DNA of 64,000 bases from Streptomyces sp. V1I1 (GCF_030817355.1 NZ_JAUSZH010000001.1:124001-188000); one strand, 5' to 3'; positions 25,550 through 37,181 are shown, counted from the stretch's first letter. Numbers and translations: made by a program. The notes: generated from the sequence alone by a model not told the origin.

Positions 25550-26600
25550 CAGGCTCTTGGGGTCGATTGTTGATCCAATGCTCGATGGCGCGGAGGTCCT
25601 CAGCGGTGTGGAGGACAGGTTCGTGCGCTTGGGCAGGTACTGACGGATCAGGCCGTTGGTGTTTTCGTTCGTGCCCCGCTGCCAGGGGCTGCCGGGGCGG
25701 GCGAAGAAGCCGCCGTCGAAGTGAGGCGCGAGTTCGTGATGCCGGGCCATCTCGGAGCCTTGGTCCCAGGTGAGGCTCCGGCGAGCCTGAACTGGGAGCT
25801 TGCCGAGGTTGGCGATCAGGGCGTCACCTATGGTGCCGGCCGAGTGCCCGTCGGGCAGGGGGACCAGGCGGAGATAGCGGGTGCGGCGGTCGACGAGGGT
25901 AGCGACGGCGGACTGGCTGCGGACGCCGACGATGAGGTCGCCTTCCCAATCGCCGATGTGTTCTCTCAGCTCGATGACAGGTGGCCGGTGGTCGATGAGG
26001 ACGGCGGGTGCGACGAATCTGGGCATGCGTTGCTCAGGGTGGCGGCGCTTCTTGCGCAGCGGGCGTCCGGTGCGGAGTTTCCGGGTCAAGGTCCTGCTCA
26101 AGCCGCCCTTGGCACCTTGGTAGAGGGCCCTGTAGATGCTCTCGTGGCACAGATGTCGCTCGGGGCGATCGGGCCAGCGGCCGCGCAGATGGGCGGCGAT
26201 CTGTTCCGGGCTCCACTCCAGATCAAGCTTGGCCTGCACCTCGACCCTCAGCTCAGGATCCGCGGCCAGCTTGGCACGACGGGGGCGCCCGGCTCGTTCG
26301 CGGCAGCGGTGATGGGCCAGGTCGGCGTCATAGATCCCGTAGTCATGCGGGAGGCTGTTGCGCCGCAGTTCGCGGCTCACCGTAGACGGTGCCCTACCGA
26401 GCCGGCTGGCTATCTCCCGGACCGTCAGGCCGCGTTCGCGCAGCGAGGCGATCCTCCTGCGCTCCAACAGCGACAGATACCGGCCCGACCGGGACTTCTC
26501 CGGAAGGTAATCCGGCTGCAGACCTCCGTTCTCCGCCCGCCACCGATAGCCAGTCTTCCGCCCGATCCCGAGCTGCTTGCACGCATCCACGGTAGCCCCC
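25550..26600 (-). pseudogene. IS30-family transposase, main part (split and frameshifted)
   Basis: Contains the IS30 HTH (LTVREIASRLGRAPSTVSRELRRN) and the rve domain with Asp in HIGDWEGDLIVG, Asp in LTWDQGSEMARH and Glu in NENTNGLIRQYLP. Past this point a frameshift near 25660 moves the end (EDLRAIEHWINNRP-like) into another frame. The first 25 codons are missing at 26600, where an IS110 element intervenes; they reappear at 28105-28176. Confidence 0.82.
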
Positions 26601-26601
26601 G

Positions 26602-28105
26602 CTATGTTTTCCGCGGTCCTGCAAGAGGGCCGCTGGCCTCCGGGCCCGGCATGACTGTGTCCCCCTGTCGAACGGATGACCTGGGGGGTGGTGTCACCGG
26701 GCCCGGGAGGTGCCGTCGGAGACGCTGATCAGAGGTCCGGCCACCGCCCGGTCCGGCGCAATGCCGGACAGCTCGCGGGCGGCAGGTCTGCATAACGTGG
26801 ATGCGCGCGTACGACACCGATGCCGAGGCCGGCACGTTCAACTCCCCTGAAGGGGCGCAATGTTCAATACCGAAGACGTGGGCGTGTTCCTCGGCCTGGA
26901 CGTCGGCAAGAGTGCTCATCACGGCCACGGGCTCACCCCGGCCGGGAAGAAGGTCTTCGACAAGCCACTGCCCAACAGCGAGCCGAAACTGCGGGCCGTC
27001 TTCGACAAGCTGGCCGCAAAGTTCGCCACCGTGCTGGTGATCGTGGACCAGCCCGCCTCCATCGGTGCTCTGCCGCTGGCCGTGGCCCGGGACACAGGCT
27101 GCAAGGTCGCCTACCTGCCCGGCCTGGCGATGCGAAGGATCGCCGACCTCTACCCAGGCGAGGCGAAGACCGACGCGAAGGACGCCGCGGTGATCGCGGA
27201 CGCCGCCCGCACCATGCCCCACACCCTGCGCTCCCTGGAGCTCACAGACGAGATCACCGCCGAGCTGACCGTCCTCACCGGCTTCGACCAGGACCTTGCG
27301 GCCGAGGCCACCCGCACCTCCAACCGGATACGCGGCCTGCTCACCCAGTTCCACCCCTCGCTGGAACGCGTCGTCGGCCCGCGTCTGGACCACCAGGCCG
27401 TCACCTGGCTCCTGGAACGCTACGGATCTCCGGCCGCGCTGCGAAAGGCCGGACGCCGCAGGCTCGTTGAGCTGATCCGGCCCAAGGCCCCACGCATGGC
27501 CGCCCGGCTGATCGACGACGTCTTTACCGCGCTGGACGAGCAGACCGTCGTGGTCCCGGGGACCGGCACCCTCGACATCGTCGTGCCCTCCCTGGCCCGC
27601 TCGCTCGCGGCCGTCCAGGAACAGCGCCGGGCCCTGGAAGCCCAGATCAACACCCTGCTGCAGGCCCACCCTCTTTCCCCGGTCCTGACGTCGATGCCCG
27701 GCGTCGGCGTCAGGACCGCCGCCGTCCTGCTGACCACCGTCGGCGACGGCACCAGCTTCCCCACCGCCGCCCACCTCGCCTCCTACGCCGGGCTCGCCCC
27801 CACCACGAAGTCCTCGGGAACCTCGATCCACGGCGAACACGCACCCAGAGGCGGAAACCGGCAGCTCAAACGCGCCATGTTCCTCTCCGCCTTCGCCTGC
27901 ATGAACGCCGATGCGGCCTCCCGCACCTACTACGACAAACAACGCGCCCGAGGAAAAACCCATACCCAGGCCCTCCTCCGCCTCGCCCGCCAACGCATCA
28001 GCGTCCTGTTCGCCATGCTCCGCGACGGCACGTTCTACGAGCCCCGCACCCCCGAAACCGCCCCCGCCTGAACCCTTCGACCTTGACGAAGGACATAGAG
28101 GCCCC
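26602..28105 (+). mobile_element. IS110-family insertion sequence inside IS30
   Basis: About 1.5 kb between the two parts of the IS30 transposase gene. It holds one intact IS110 transposase (26860-28071). As usual for IS110 there are no clear terminal inverted repeats. The limits are set by where IS30 coding sequence stops and resumes, accurate to about 10 bases. Confidence 0.75.
26860..28071 (+). CDS. IS110-family transposase, intact
   Basis: 403 residues, ATG at 26860 with GAAGGGG seven bases upstream. The DEDD RuvC-like domain shows Asp in VFLGLDVGKSAHH, Glu/Asp equivalents in LVIVDQPAS, and KTDAKDAAVIADAAR; the C-terminal transposase_20 part has TSMPGVGVRTAAVLLTTVGDG and the conserved GGNRQLKRAMFLSAFA. 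No frameshift, so potentially active. The 250-base 5' non-coding part could encode a bridge-type guide RNA as described for IS110 elements; this is inference. Confidence 0.92.
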   Translation: MFNTEDVGVFLGLDVGKSAHHGHGLTPAGKKVFDKPLPNSEPKLRAVFDKLAAKFATVLVIVDQPASIGALPLAVARDTGCKVAYLPGLAMRRIADLYPGEAKTDAKDAAVIADAARTMPHTLRSLELTDEITAELTVLTGFDQDLAAEATRTSNRIRGLLTQFHPSLERVVGPRLDHQAVTWLLERYGSPAALRKAGRRRLVELIRPKAPRMAARLIDDVFTALDEQTVVVPGTGTLDIVVPSLARSLAAVQEQRRALEAQINTLLQAHPLSPVLTSMPGVGVRTAAVLLTTVGDGTSFPTAAHLASYAGLAPTTKSSGTSIHGEHAPRGGNRQLKRAMFLSAFACMNADAASRTYYDKQRARGKTHTQALLRLARQRISVLFAMLRDGTFYEPRTPETAPA

Positions 28106-28176
28106 CCCCGGGCCGCCAGAAGACGCCAATACTCGGCCTCGAGCTCCAGCCTTCGCTTACGTCCCCGCCTCGCCAT
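28105..28176 (-). pseudogene. IS30-family transposase, N-terminal end (split gene)
   Basis: From an ATG at 28176 the minus strand reads MARRGRKRRLELEAEYWRLL, the standard start of this IS30 group. It then meets the IS110 end. The continuation ATVDACKQLGIGRKTGYRWR begins at about 26600. Confidence 0.78.
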
Positions 28177-28189
28177 CAGCACGCCCCTC

Positions 28190-30932
<2,743 letters not shown>

Positions 30933-30937
30933 GCCCG

Positions 30938-30974
30938 ATGTCCGGGTCGGCCGCTGATCGGCCGACCCGGACAT
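30938..30974 (+). terminator. Terminator of katG
   Basis: ATGTCCGGGTCGGCC pairs perfectly with GGCCGACCCGGACAT around a 7-base loop, six bases after the katG stop. Confidence 0.88.
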
Positions 30975-30992
30975 CCTCGGGATCCGGTCCGG

Positions 30993-31200
30993 GTGGTGCT
31001 GCCCGCCGATCCGGTGCTTGGGCATCCGCAACAGGAAGTCGTCGCGCGGCTGTGGAAGTGGCGGCAGACGGAAACGGGCCGGTTCTACCTGGTACGCATG
31101 CCGTCGTACCGCAATGGCGAGGACGGCAGTGTGGCGGCGGAGTACCGGGTGTGGGTCGTGCCCCTGAGCATGTGCGGCCGGTCGACGCCGTCGACTACGA
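30993..31200 (+). pseudogene. Unrecognised coding remnant
   Basis: Plus strand reads VLPADPVLGHPQQEVVARLWKWRQTETGRFYLVRMP then continues, after a shift near 31150, as HVRPVDAVDYDQVVTERLEHR. Codon bias suggests former coding sequence but I know no family. It ends at transposase scraps. Confidence 0.35.
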
Positions 31201-31335
31201 CCAGGTCGTCACCGAGCGGCTGGAACATCGCCGCAGTCGGTGGTCCGTGAGGTGCTCGGGAGCGCCAGCCTTCGGGGGTGCTGCAGAGGCTGGACGACGG
31301 CCGGGGCCCTTCCCTGGGTGTTCTGCACGCGGCGG

Positions 31336-31491
31336 ACTTGGCCATGCGGCGGTCTCCAGCAACTCGCGATTGATGGTGGCGAAGAACGACTCGGCGAGCG
31401 CGTTGTCCCAGCACTGTCCGGTCCGGCTGGCCGACAGCCGGACTCCAAGCTCGTCGGCCAGCGCGGCGAATTGCTGGCTCGTGTACTGCCC
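31336..31491 (-). pseudogene. IS3-family OrfB, C-terminal scrap
   Basis: Encodes GQYTSQQFAALADELGVRLS, TGQCWDNALAESFFATINRE and LLETAAWP, the last catalytic Glu region of IS3 OrfB, closely like the intact copy at 49930-50802. The rest is absent. Confidence 0.75.
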
Positions 31492-31525
31492 GGGTTCAAG
31501 GAGTCGTCGCAACACTGCCTGTCAG

Positions 31526-32400
31526 TCAGCATAGATACTCGTTGAAAGCCTCGGCGGGATTTCGCCAGCCGAGAGTCTTGCGGGAGCGGCGGTTGAGAGC
31601 GGAGGCGACAGCGTCGAGATCCTCTCGGCTGTGCCTGCTCAGGTCGGTTCCCTTGGGAAAGTACTGGCGAAGGAGCCCGTTGGTATTTTCGTTGGTGCCG
31701 CGCTGCCAGGGGCTGTGCGGGTCGGCGAAGTAGACCTCCAGGCCGGTATCGATGCGCAATTGGGCGTGTTGAGCCATCTCCGCGCCCTGGTCCCACGTGA
31801 GCGACCTTCGCAGGTGCTCGGGCAGCGTGGTGATCGTGGCGGCGATGGCATCGCGTACGGCCTCGGCGCCGTGGCCGGCCAGCGCCGGGCCGTTCTTGAC
31901 CCGCGGGCCATCGCCGTGGCCGTCCATCCGGGGCAGGCGCAGCAGCATCGTGTACCGGGTGGTGCGCTCGACCAGCGTGCCGATCGCAGAACTGCCCAGG
32001 CCGATGATGAGGTCGCCTTCCCAGTGCACGGGGACGGCCCGGTCCGCGGCCTCGGCAGGCCGCTGGCTGATCATCACCTCCTCGGTGACGAACTTCTTCC
32101 CGCGGCCCCGGGTTCGGGCCCGCGGCACCCGCAGTGCCCGGCCGGTGCGCAGACAAGCCGTCAGCTCGCGGCGCAACGCGCCGCGTCCGTGGATGTAGAG
32201 GGCCTGGTAAATGGCCTCGTGCGAGATCCGCATCGTCTCGTCCTCGGGGAAGTCGACCGGGAGCCGACGGGCGATCTGCTCCGGACTCCATGACAGCGCC
32301 CAGCACCGGTCCTGACGGCGCCCGTGGCGCCGGCCGATCCAACGGACCTCCGGTCCTTCAACCGCGCGGCCGCCCGGCGCGGAGACCGCGCCGGCAAGCC
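31526..32400 (-). pseudogene. IS30-family transposase lacking the N-terminus
   Basis: About 285 residues from LSWSPEQIARRLPVDFP to the stop after EAFNEYLC. The rve core is complete: Asp in VHWEGDLIIGLGSS, Asp in LTWDQGAEMAQH, Glu in TNENTNGLLRQYFP. The N-terminal HTH (about 110 residues) is missing and no start is found. A second, distinct IS30 from the one at 25.5 kb. Confidence 0.82.
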
Positions 32401-32490
32401 GACCTTGCACATTGCGCCCTGTCCTGGGGGCAGCCTTTCTCCGCTTCCGTTGGTCGGAGCACGTGTACCGACGAAGGGGGAAGACGGTTC

Positions 32491-33206
32491 ATGCGTGCCG
32501 CACGGCGGAAGACGGGTCTGATCGTGGCTGGCGCGGCGGCGCTCGCTGTGCTTGCGGGCGGTGTGTACACCATGACGTATCCCGAGGCTGACACCCGGGG
32601 GTACATGCTGGATCCGCCACGGTCGGTCGGTGAGTACGTAGTCCTGGGCAACGACCTGAGTTACGTGGGGATCGTGGACTGTGCGGGCGAACCCTCCGAC
32701 GCGGACTGCTTCCAGGGCGAGACGGAGGTGAAGGGCACCGGCATCACACCGCGGGACGCCGGCAGGATCGTCCGCAACGCGTCCGGTACGGGTGCGGACT
32801 ACGCGGTGGGCGGATGGCGGCCCAACGGGACGACGGGACGACGGGACGACGGGACGACGGGACGACGGAAGGCAAGTGGCTGACCTTCAGAGGACTGTGG
32901 GGTGAGATCCCCGACCCGCAGGAGGCGGTCGCCCGCTTCCTCCGGTCGGCCGGTGGAGACGAGCAGTTCCCCTTCCACGGCATCAAGTGGGCCGGACCGG
33001 AGGAGGAGTTCCACCTGGACGGCTACGACGGCGCCGTGATGACGTGCCGGAACGCCGTGCACGGCAACGGTGAGGACGCTCCCCGCGCCTTCTGCGTCTG
33101 GGCCGACCACAGCACCGTGGCCGCCACGGAGCACTCCCGCATCTCCCTGTCGGAGCTGGCGGAGCTGACCACCGGTCTCTACAGGACCTCGCGCGTCAGG
33201 AAGTGA
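32491..33206 (+). pseudogene. Membrane-anchored protein split by an octanucleotide repeat (possibly phase-variable)
   Basis: The ATG at 32491 has GAAGGGGGA nine bases upstream and starts an N-terminal anchor (RRKTGLIVAGAAALAVLAGG) and an exported part (GYMLDPPRSVGEYVVLGNDL, IVDCAGEPSDADCFQGE). The frame meets five copies of GGGACGAC (32827-32866) and stops at 32883. The rest (KWLTFRGLWGEIPDPQEAVA, DGYDGAVMTCRNAVHG, AFCVWADHSTVAATEHSRIS, ending SRVRK at 33206) lies in another frame. Four or seven copies of the repeat would join both into one protein of about 235 residues; five do not. Family unknown; similar small membrane-anchored Streptomyces proteins exist. Either a recently broken gene or a slippage switch. 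Confidence 0.7.
32827..32866 (+). repeat. Octanucleotide tandem repeat (GGGACGAC)x5
   Basis: Five perfect copies of GGGACGAC, flanked by CCCAAC and GGAAGGC. The unit is not a multiple of three, so copy-number change shifts the frame of the surrounding gene. Confidence 0.95.
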
Positions 33207-33261
33207 TCACGCCCGGCTGAGGATCACCGACCGGCTGAGGTGCCGGGGCTGGTCGCGGTTC

Positions 33262-33600
33262 TGTCCCTATGGTCTACGCGACCGCGACCGCGACCGCGAG
33301 CACGAGGCGCTGGACACGTACCAGCTCCGCGAGCGGGGTCCAGGCCGCCCGCCACCCCTGTGTCGCCCGTCGCGTGGGGTTGAAGGTGAGCGCGACAGCG
33401 GCCTGCCCAGGTGTGAGCATGAAGGACAAGGGGCTGCCGTCGGCGGCCAGGTGGACCTTCGTGGTCAAGCCGCCGCGGGAACGCCCGACCGCGTGATCCG
33501 TCGGCTCCATCGTCGAGGCCGCCCCCCTTTCCCCGGGCCCGGCCGTATGCTGATGCACCCGCATGATCGTGGAGTCCACCGACATCCCAGAGCATCGCAA
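33262..33600 (-). pseudogene. IS5-family transposase fragment
   Basis: Encodes MSVDSTIMRVHQHTAG, then TEPTDHAVGRSRGGLTTKVH-like residues and LAADGSPLSFMLTPGQAA, the middle of an IS5-type DDE domain including the first catalytic Asp (VDST). Both ends are missing. Confidence 0.75.
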
Positions 33601-33622
33601 GGCCCCCTGTGCCCATGGGTGG

Positions 33623-33732
33623 GTGGCGGTCGCCTTCCGGGGCGACCGAGGATCGCAACCTCATACAACGCGGTTCGGCGCATCACTTCCACGGTGTGGC
33701 GGTCACCCTCCGGGGCGACGCAGAAGTCGCCG
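33623..33732 (+). CRISPR. Minimal CRISPR array, 37-nt repeat, one spacer
   Basis: Repeat 1 (33623-33659) starts GTGGCGGTCGCCTTCCGGGG and ends GAGGATCGCAAC. A 36-base spacer follows (33660-33695). Repeat 2 begins at 33696 (GTGGCGGTCACCCTCCGGGG), keeps the first 24 bases with two changes and then degenerates, as last repeats do. The internal CGGTCGCC-TTCC-GGGGCGACCG hairpin is CRISPR-like. No cas genes nearby. Confidence 0.6.
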
Positions 33733-34027
33733 GGGCACCCAGAAGAATCGTCAGGCGTCTCCTGACGACAAGCCGTCAAGGAAGTCCTGAGACCTCGCAC
33801 GGACAGCTGCCCGCTCCCGACGGCTGCCCGCTGTGGCGGCCTTCAGTGGATGCTGTCGTGCCTGCCGACGGGCGGGCAGGCGTCAGGTCTGTTCGGGTGG
33901 ATTCAGCGCTCGACGGGAGCCGCCCGCATGTCACATTGCATCCGCTTCGCTAATTGAGGCTATCTATGGGGTCAAACCAGGCACTGCCGTTGTCCTGGAG
34001 ACCCTTCACTCCTGCCATGGAGGTTCC

Positions 34028-34423
34028 GTGCGCCCGTCCCACCGCCTTACAGCCAAGATCGCCGCCGCTGTCGCTCTCGCAGCCGCGGGCAGCCTGATCG
34101 CATTCCATCCGAGCGCCTCCGCGGTTTCGGCCGCACCGGTACATGCCGTCTTCGCTGACGTCCAGTCCTCCGCGGCTGTGACGGGCTCGGTGCGCATCAG
34201 CCTGTTGGCCGGCGGCACGGTCACCATTCCGGCCTCAAAGCTCTCCGTCGGCGCCACCTTTGACACCGGGGCCCAGGTGTCGCTGGTCTCGACGGTGACC
34301 AACAACACCAACGCCACCCTGGTCTTCTCAGCTGGCGGTAGCGCCAGCGTTACGGTCGCACCGGGTGCTTCGGCGAGTGTCAGCGCACTCGCCAACGGCA
34401 GCTTGAAGATCAGCGTCACCTAA
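34028..34423 (+). CDS. Small secreted Ser/Val-rich protein
   Basis: 131 residues, GTG at 34028 with GGAGG five bases upstream. Signal peptide (LTAKIAAAVALAAAGSLIAFHPSASA). The mature part is about 100 residues of short beta strands with many Ser, Thr, Val, Ala (ISLLAGGTVTIPASKLSVG, ATLVFSAGGSASVTVAPGAS), lacking Cys after export. No family recognised; the pattern suggests a small extracellular beta-sandwich. It ends 20 bases before the second CRISPR array. Confidence 0.65.
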   Translation: MRPSHRLTAKIAAAVALAAAGSLIAFHPSASAVSAAPVHAVFADVQSSAAVTGSVRISLLAGGTVTIPASKLSVGATFDTGAQVSLVSTVTNNTNATLVFSAGGSASVTVAPGASASVSALANGSLKISVT

Positions 34424-34442
34424 CGGGCAGACACCGGCGGTT

Positions 34443-34586
34443 GGTCCACCCCCACATGCGCGGGGAGCACCACAGCGGCCACAGCCGCAGCCGCCGAGGT
34501 CCATCCCCACATGCGCGGGGAGCACAGCCAGCCAGACAGCGGGCACCGCAGGTCGCCCGGTCCATCCCCACATGCGCGGGGAGCAC
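34443..34586 (+). CRISPR. Short type I-E-like CRISPR array, three repeats
   Basis: Three 28-base repeats at 34443-34470, 34498-34525 and 34559-34586, consensus starting GGTCCATCCCCACATGCG and ending GGGGAGCAC; the first has C for T at position 7. Spacers are 27 and 33 bases. The CCCC...GGGG hairpin and 61-base period of the second unit match Streptomyces type I-E repeats. No cas genes in the window; the first spacer is six bases short, suggesting decay. Confidence 0.88.
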
Positions 34587-34757
34587 CCTTATCGACCTGC
34601 GGTGCTTTCCCGCGACACGCTATGGTCTCGCTGGCCCGGCCTGTGAGCTGGAGTAGCGGCGGTTTGGGATGGCCGGGGGACTACTCTCGCAGGAAGCGTA
34701 CGTCCGCGGCATCCAACAGGTGCCGCAGCAGCGGATGCGGTTCGCTCACCGCTGCCC

Positions 34758-35558
34758 TCATAGTGCGCCCAGGAACCGGGCCAGGGCGGCGTTGAACTCG
34801 GCCGGGCGCTCCAGGTTGGGCATGTGGGCTGAGCCCTCGATGATGGCGAGGGTGGAGTCCGGCAGCTGCTGGTGCATGAACTCGGCGTCGTTCACCGGGG
34901 TGTACTCGTCATCCGCACCGACCACGACCAGCGCGGGAACCGTCACCTTGGTCAGCAGCTCGCAGTAGTCTGGGCGTTCCGCCCGCCCGCGCAGCGCCGC
35001 CGCTGCGCCCTCTGGTGGGGTCGTCCGCATCATCCCCAGCACGTGTGCGGCGACCTCGGGGAAAGCAGCGATGTTGTACGGGGCGACCATCTTGTCGATG
35101 ACCTCGTCCGCGTAGCCGCCCATGCCCTCCGCGAGCAGCCGGTCCGCCATGGCGTTGCGGAAGACCCTGCCCTCGGGCTTCTCCGCGGCGGGGAAGGTGT
35201 CGGCGAGCAGTAGACCGCTGACCCGGCGGGGGAAGAGGCGGTAGAACTCCATCGCGATTTGCCCGCCCATGGACAGCCCGCCGAGAAGCACTCGGTCGAG
35301 GTCGAGCAGGTCCATCAGCGCAGCGATGTCGCGGGCGAAGTCCTCCAGCGGCGTGATCCCGGGGACGACACTGCTCTCGCCGTAGCCGCGCAGGTCCGCG
35401 GTGACCACGCGATATCCGGCCGATGCGAACTCCTCGGCCTGCGGCGCCCACATGGTGCGGTTGAAAGGGTGCCCGTGGACGAGGAGGAGAGGCGTGTCAT
35501 CGCGGCCACCCTGGTCGTCGTAACCGATGATGATGCCGTTCACGTCTGCGGTCGCCAT
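34758..35558 (-). CDS. Alpha/beta hydrolase (3-oxoadipate enol-lactonase-like)
   Basis: 266 residues, ATG at 35558 with AAGGTGA six bases upstream. Alpha/beta hydrolase fold: oxyanion region LLVHGHPFNRTMW, nucleophile Ser in LLGGLSMGGQIAME (about 95), acid Asp in VVGADDEYTP and His in IEGSAHMPNLERP. It resembles PcaD-type lactonases and the broad esterase or haloperoxidase family; the exact substrate cannot be told. Soluble, no signal peptide. Its start faces the IS982 remnant 75 bases away. Confidence 0.88.
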   Translation of the reverse strand: MATADVNGIIIGYDDQGGRDDTPLLLVHGHPFNRTMWAPQAEEFASAGYRVVTADLRGYGESSVVPGITPLEDFARDIAALMDLLDLDRVLLGGLSMGGQIAMEFYRLFPRRVSGLLLADTFPAAEKPEGRVFRNAMADRLLAEGMGGYADEVIDKMVAPYNIAAFPEVAAHVLGMMRTTPPEGAAAALRGRAERPDYCELLTKVTVPALVVVGADDEYTPVNDAEFMHQQLPDSTLAIIEGSAHMPNLERPAEFNAALARFLGAL

Positions 35559-35632
35559 GTGATCACCTTAGATGATCGATTCCCTGGGATCGCCTTCTGT
35601 GCATGGGATGAGGGAGAGTCCAACGTCGGTGT

Positions 35633-36146
35633 GTGAAGACAGAGCTGGACTCCCCCGCGACCGCGCTGTACGTCAAGCCCGACGACCTCCTGAAGGATTC
35701 GCCGCAGGTCGCCCCGTGGCGGCCGGTCGTGGGTATCGCACCCCAGTTCAGCGACGCGGAGCTGGTGACGCTGGCCATGATGATGCAGGCGATCCTCGGG
35801 TTCACCTCCGAGGCCCGCTGGTTGCGGCATGCCCGCGCCCACCTGCGGCACCTGTTCCCCTGCGTACCCCAGCACCCCGGCTACAACAAGCGACTACGCA
35901 AAGCCGCAGACCTTATCCGACACCTCACCCGCACGCTGGCCTGCGACACCACGCTGTGGACCGACGACGTATGGGTCGTGGACTCCACACCTGTCGAGTG
36001 CGGCCGCTCCCGTGAGACCGTCAAACGTTCCGACGCGGCCGGATGGGCCCAGTACGGGTACTGCGCCAACTACACACGCTACTTCTGGGGGCTGCGGCTG
36101 CACCTGGTCTGCACCCTGCATGGCCTCCCAGTCGCTTTTGCACTGA
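35633..36146 (+). pseudogene. IS982-family transposase, truncated by a group II intron
   Basis: Starts ELDSPATALYVKPDDLLKDS and covers FSDAELVTLAMMMQAILGFTSEARWLRH, TLWTDDVWVVDSTPVECGRS (catalytic Asp) and YFWGLRLHLVCTLHGLPVAFAL, then leaves the family exactly where the antisense intron ends (about 36146). The C-terminal catalytic part is missing. Confidence 0.85.
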
Positions 36147-36415
36147 GTAGTCGGGCGCCCGGGGGAATCTCACCCCGGGCTCCCACAGAGTGAAGGAGGC
36201 CGCCGAAGAGGTGCCCGTGGCTCGGGTCCTTTTCCGACGGCCCCCTCCCGAACCGGGCAGGCGAGATTTCCCCGCACCCGGCTCTCCAGTAATCAATTCT
36301 GGGCTGAGGCTGTACTCCGTCCCGCATGGATGTCCTGGTGGCAGCGTTCACAGACCACGAGGTCTTGCGTTTCCGCACGGCCATCAGGTGTACCCACGGC
36401 GGTCCTGGTTTACTG
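36146..36415 (-). mobile_element. Group II intron, 3'-terminal remnant
   Basis: On the minus strand the end of an intron-encoded maturase is recognisable: WVHLMAVRKRKT then, one base shifted, LVVCERCHQDIHAG and a stop, i.e. the HNH-endonuclease zinc-finger end. Domain V (36284-36250) follows, then domain VI-like GC-rich sequence to 36146. A missing C breaks the maturase frame at about 36365. Everything upstream of the HNH is gone. It lies antisense to the IS982 gene it interrupts. Confidence 0.78.
36250..36284 (-). ncRNA. Group II intron domain V (second copy)
   Basis: Thirty-five bases on the minus strand from GAGCCGGGTGCGGGG to CTGCCCGGTTC: lower stem GAGCCGGG/CCCGGTTC with AGC triad, bulge, upper stem and GAAA-type loop. 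One base longer than usual, perhaps a loop insertion. Related to but distinct from the copy at 9125. Confidence 0.75.
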
Positions 36416-36421
36416 ATCGTT

Positions 36422-36480
36422 TCAGAATGAGGTTCGGAGTCGTCTCAAGCAGATGATGCCGCAGGCGAGACGGACGCGTT
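36422..36480 (-). pseudogene. IS5-family transposase, C-terminal scrap
   Basis: Minus strand ends RVRLACGIICLRRLRTSF-stop, followed by an end-like sequence TTCTGAAACGATCAGTAAAC that is similar to the IS5 left end at 40523. Confidence 0.5.
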
Positions 36481-37165
36481 CACGCAGACGCATTCAGATA
36501 GACGCGGGAAACGCGCGTACCGATGCGCGTGACGATCTCGTATGCGATCGTGGCGCTGGCCTGTGCCCAGTCCTCGGCGGTCCCCTCGGTTGCCGGGCCC
36601 GAACAGCACGACCTCGCTGCCCACCTGGGGGTCGTCACCGCCCAGGTCCACCATGAACATGTCCATGGCGACCCGCCCCGGCGATCGCGCGCAACTTGCC
36701 GTCGACCAGCACCGGGCGGCTGCCCGAGGCGTGCCGCGGGATGCCGTCCGCGTAGCCGACCGGCACCAGGCCGAGGGTGGTCTCGTCGGGGGTGACGTAG
36801 TGATGGCCGTAGCTGACACCGTGGCCGCCGGGGACGTGCTTGACGAGGGCCAGCGCGGCGCTGAACGACATCACCGGGCGCAACCCAAAGTCCTCCGGAG
36901 TGCCCAGTTCCGGGCTGGCCGAGACGCCGTACATGGCAATGCCCGTGCGGACCATGTCGAAGTGGGTCTCGGGCAGGGTGAGGGCGGCCGCCGAGTTGGC
37001 GATGTGCCGCGCCTCGGGCCGTACGCCCTGCTCCTCGGCGTACGGCGTCATCTCCCGGAACCGGGCGAGCTGGGCGGTGATGGACGGGTGACCCGGCACG
37101 TCGGCGCACGCGAAGTGCGAGAACAGTCCGGCGATCCGGACCAGCCCCTCGACTTCCGCGCCGCG
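36480..37165 (-). pseudogene. alr: Alanine racemase, C-terminal two-thirds, frameshifted
   Basis: Minus strand encodes GLVRIAGLFSHFACADVPGHPSITAQLARF, RHIANSAAALTLPETHFDMVRTGIAMYG, then the C-terminal beta domain (GVSYGHHYVTPDETTLGLVPVGYADGIPR). A frameshift near 36690 moves RVAMDMFMVDLGGD and VLFGPGNRG to a second frame and another near 36600 moves TAEDWAQASATIAYEIVTRIGTRV back. The N-terminal barrel with the PLP-binding Lys is absent, so it cannot make D-alanine. A functional alr must exist elsewhere. Confidence 0.82.
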
Positions 37166-37181
37166 GGGTTAAACATCAAGC

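Noticed and set aside
33280..33300. GCGACC repeats (about four copies) inside the IS5 fragment
   Set aside because: Six-base units keep frame and lie in a decayed transposase, so no switch is implied.
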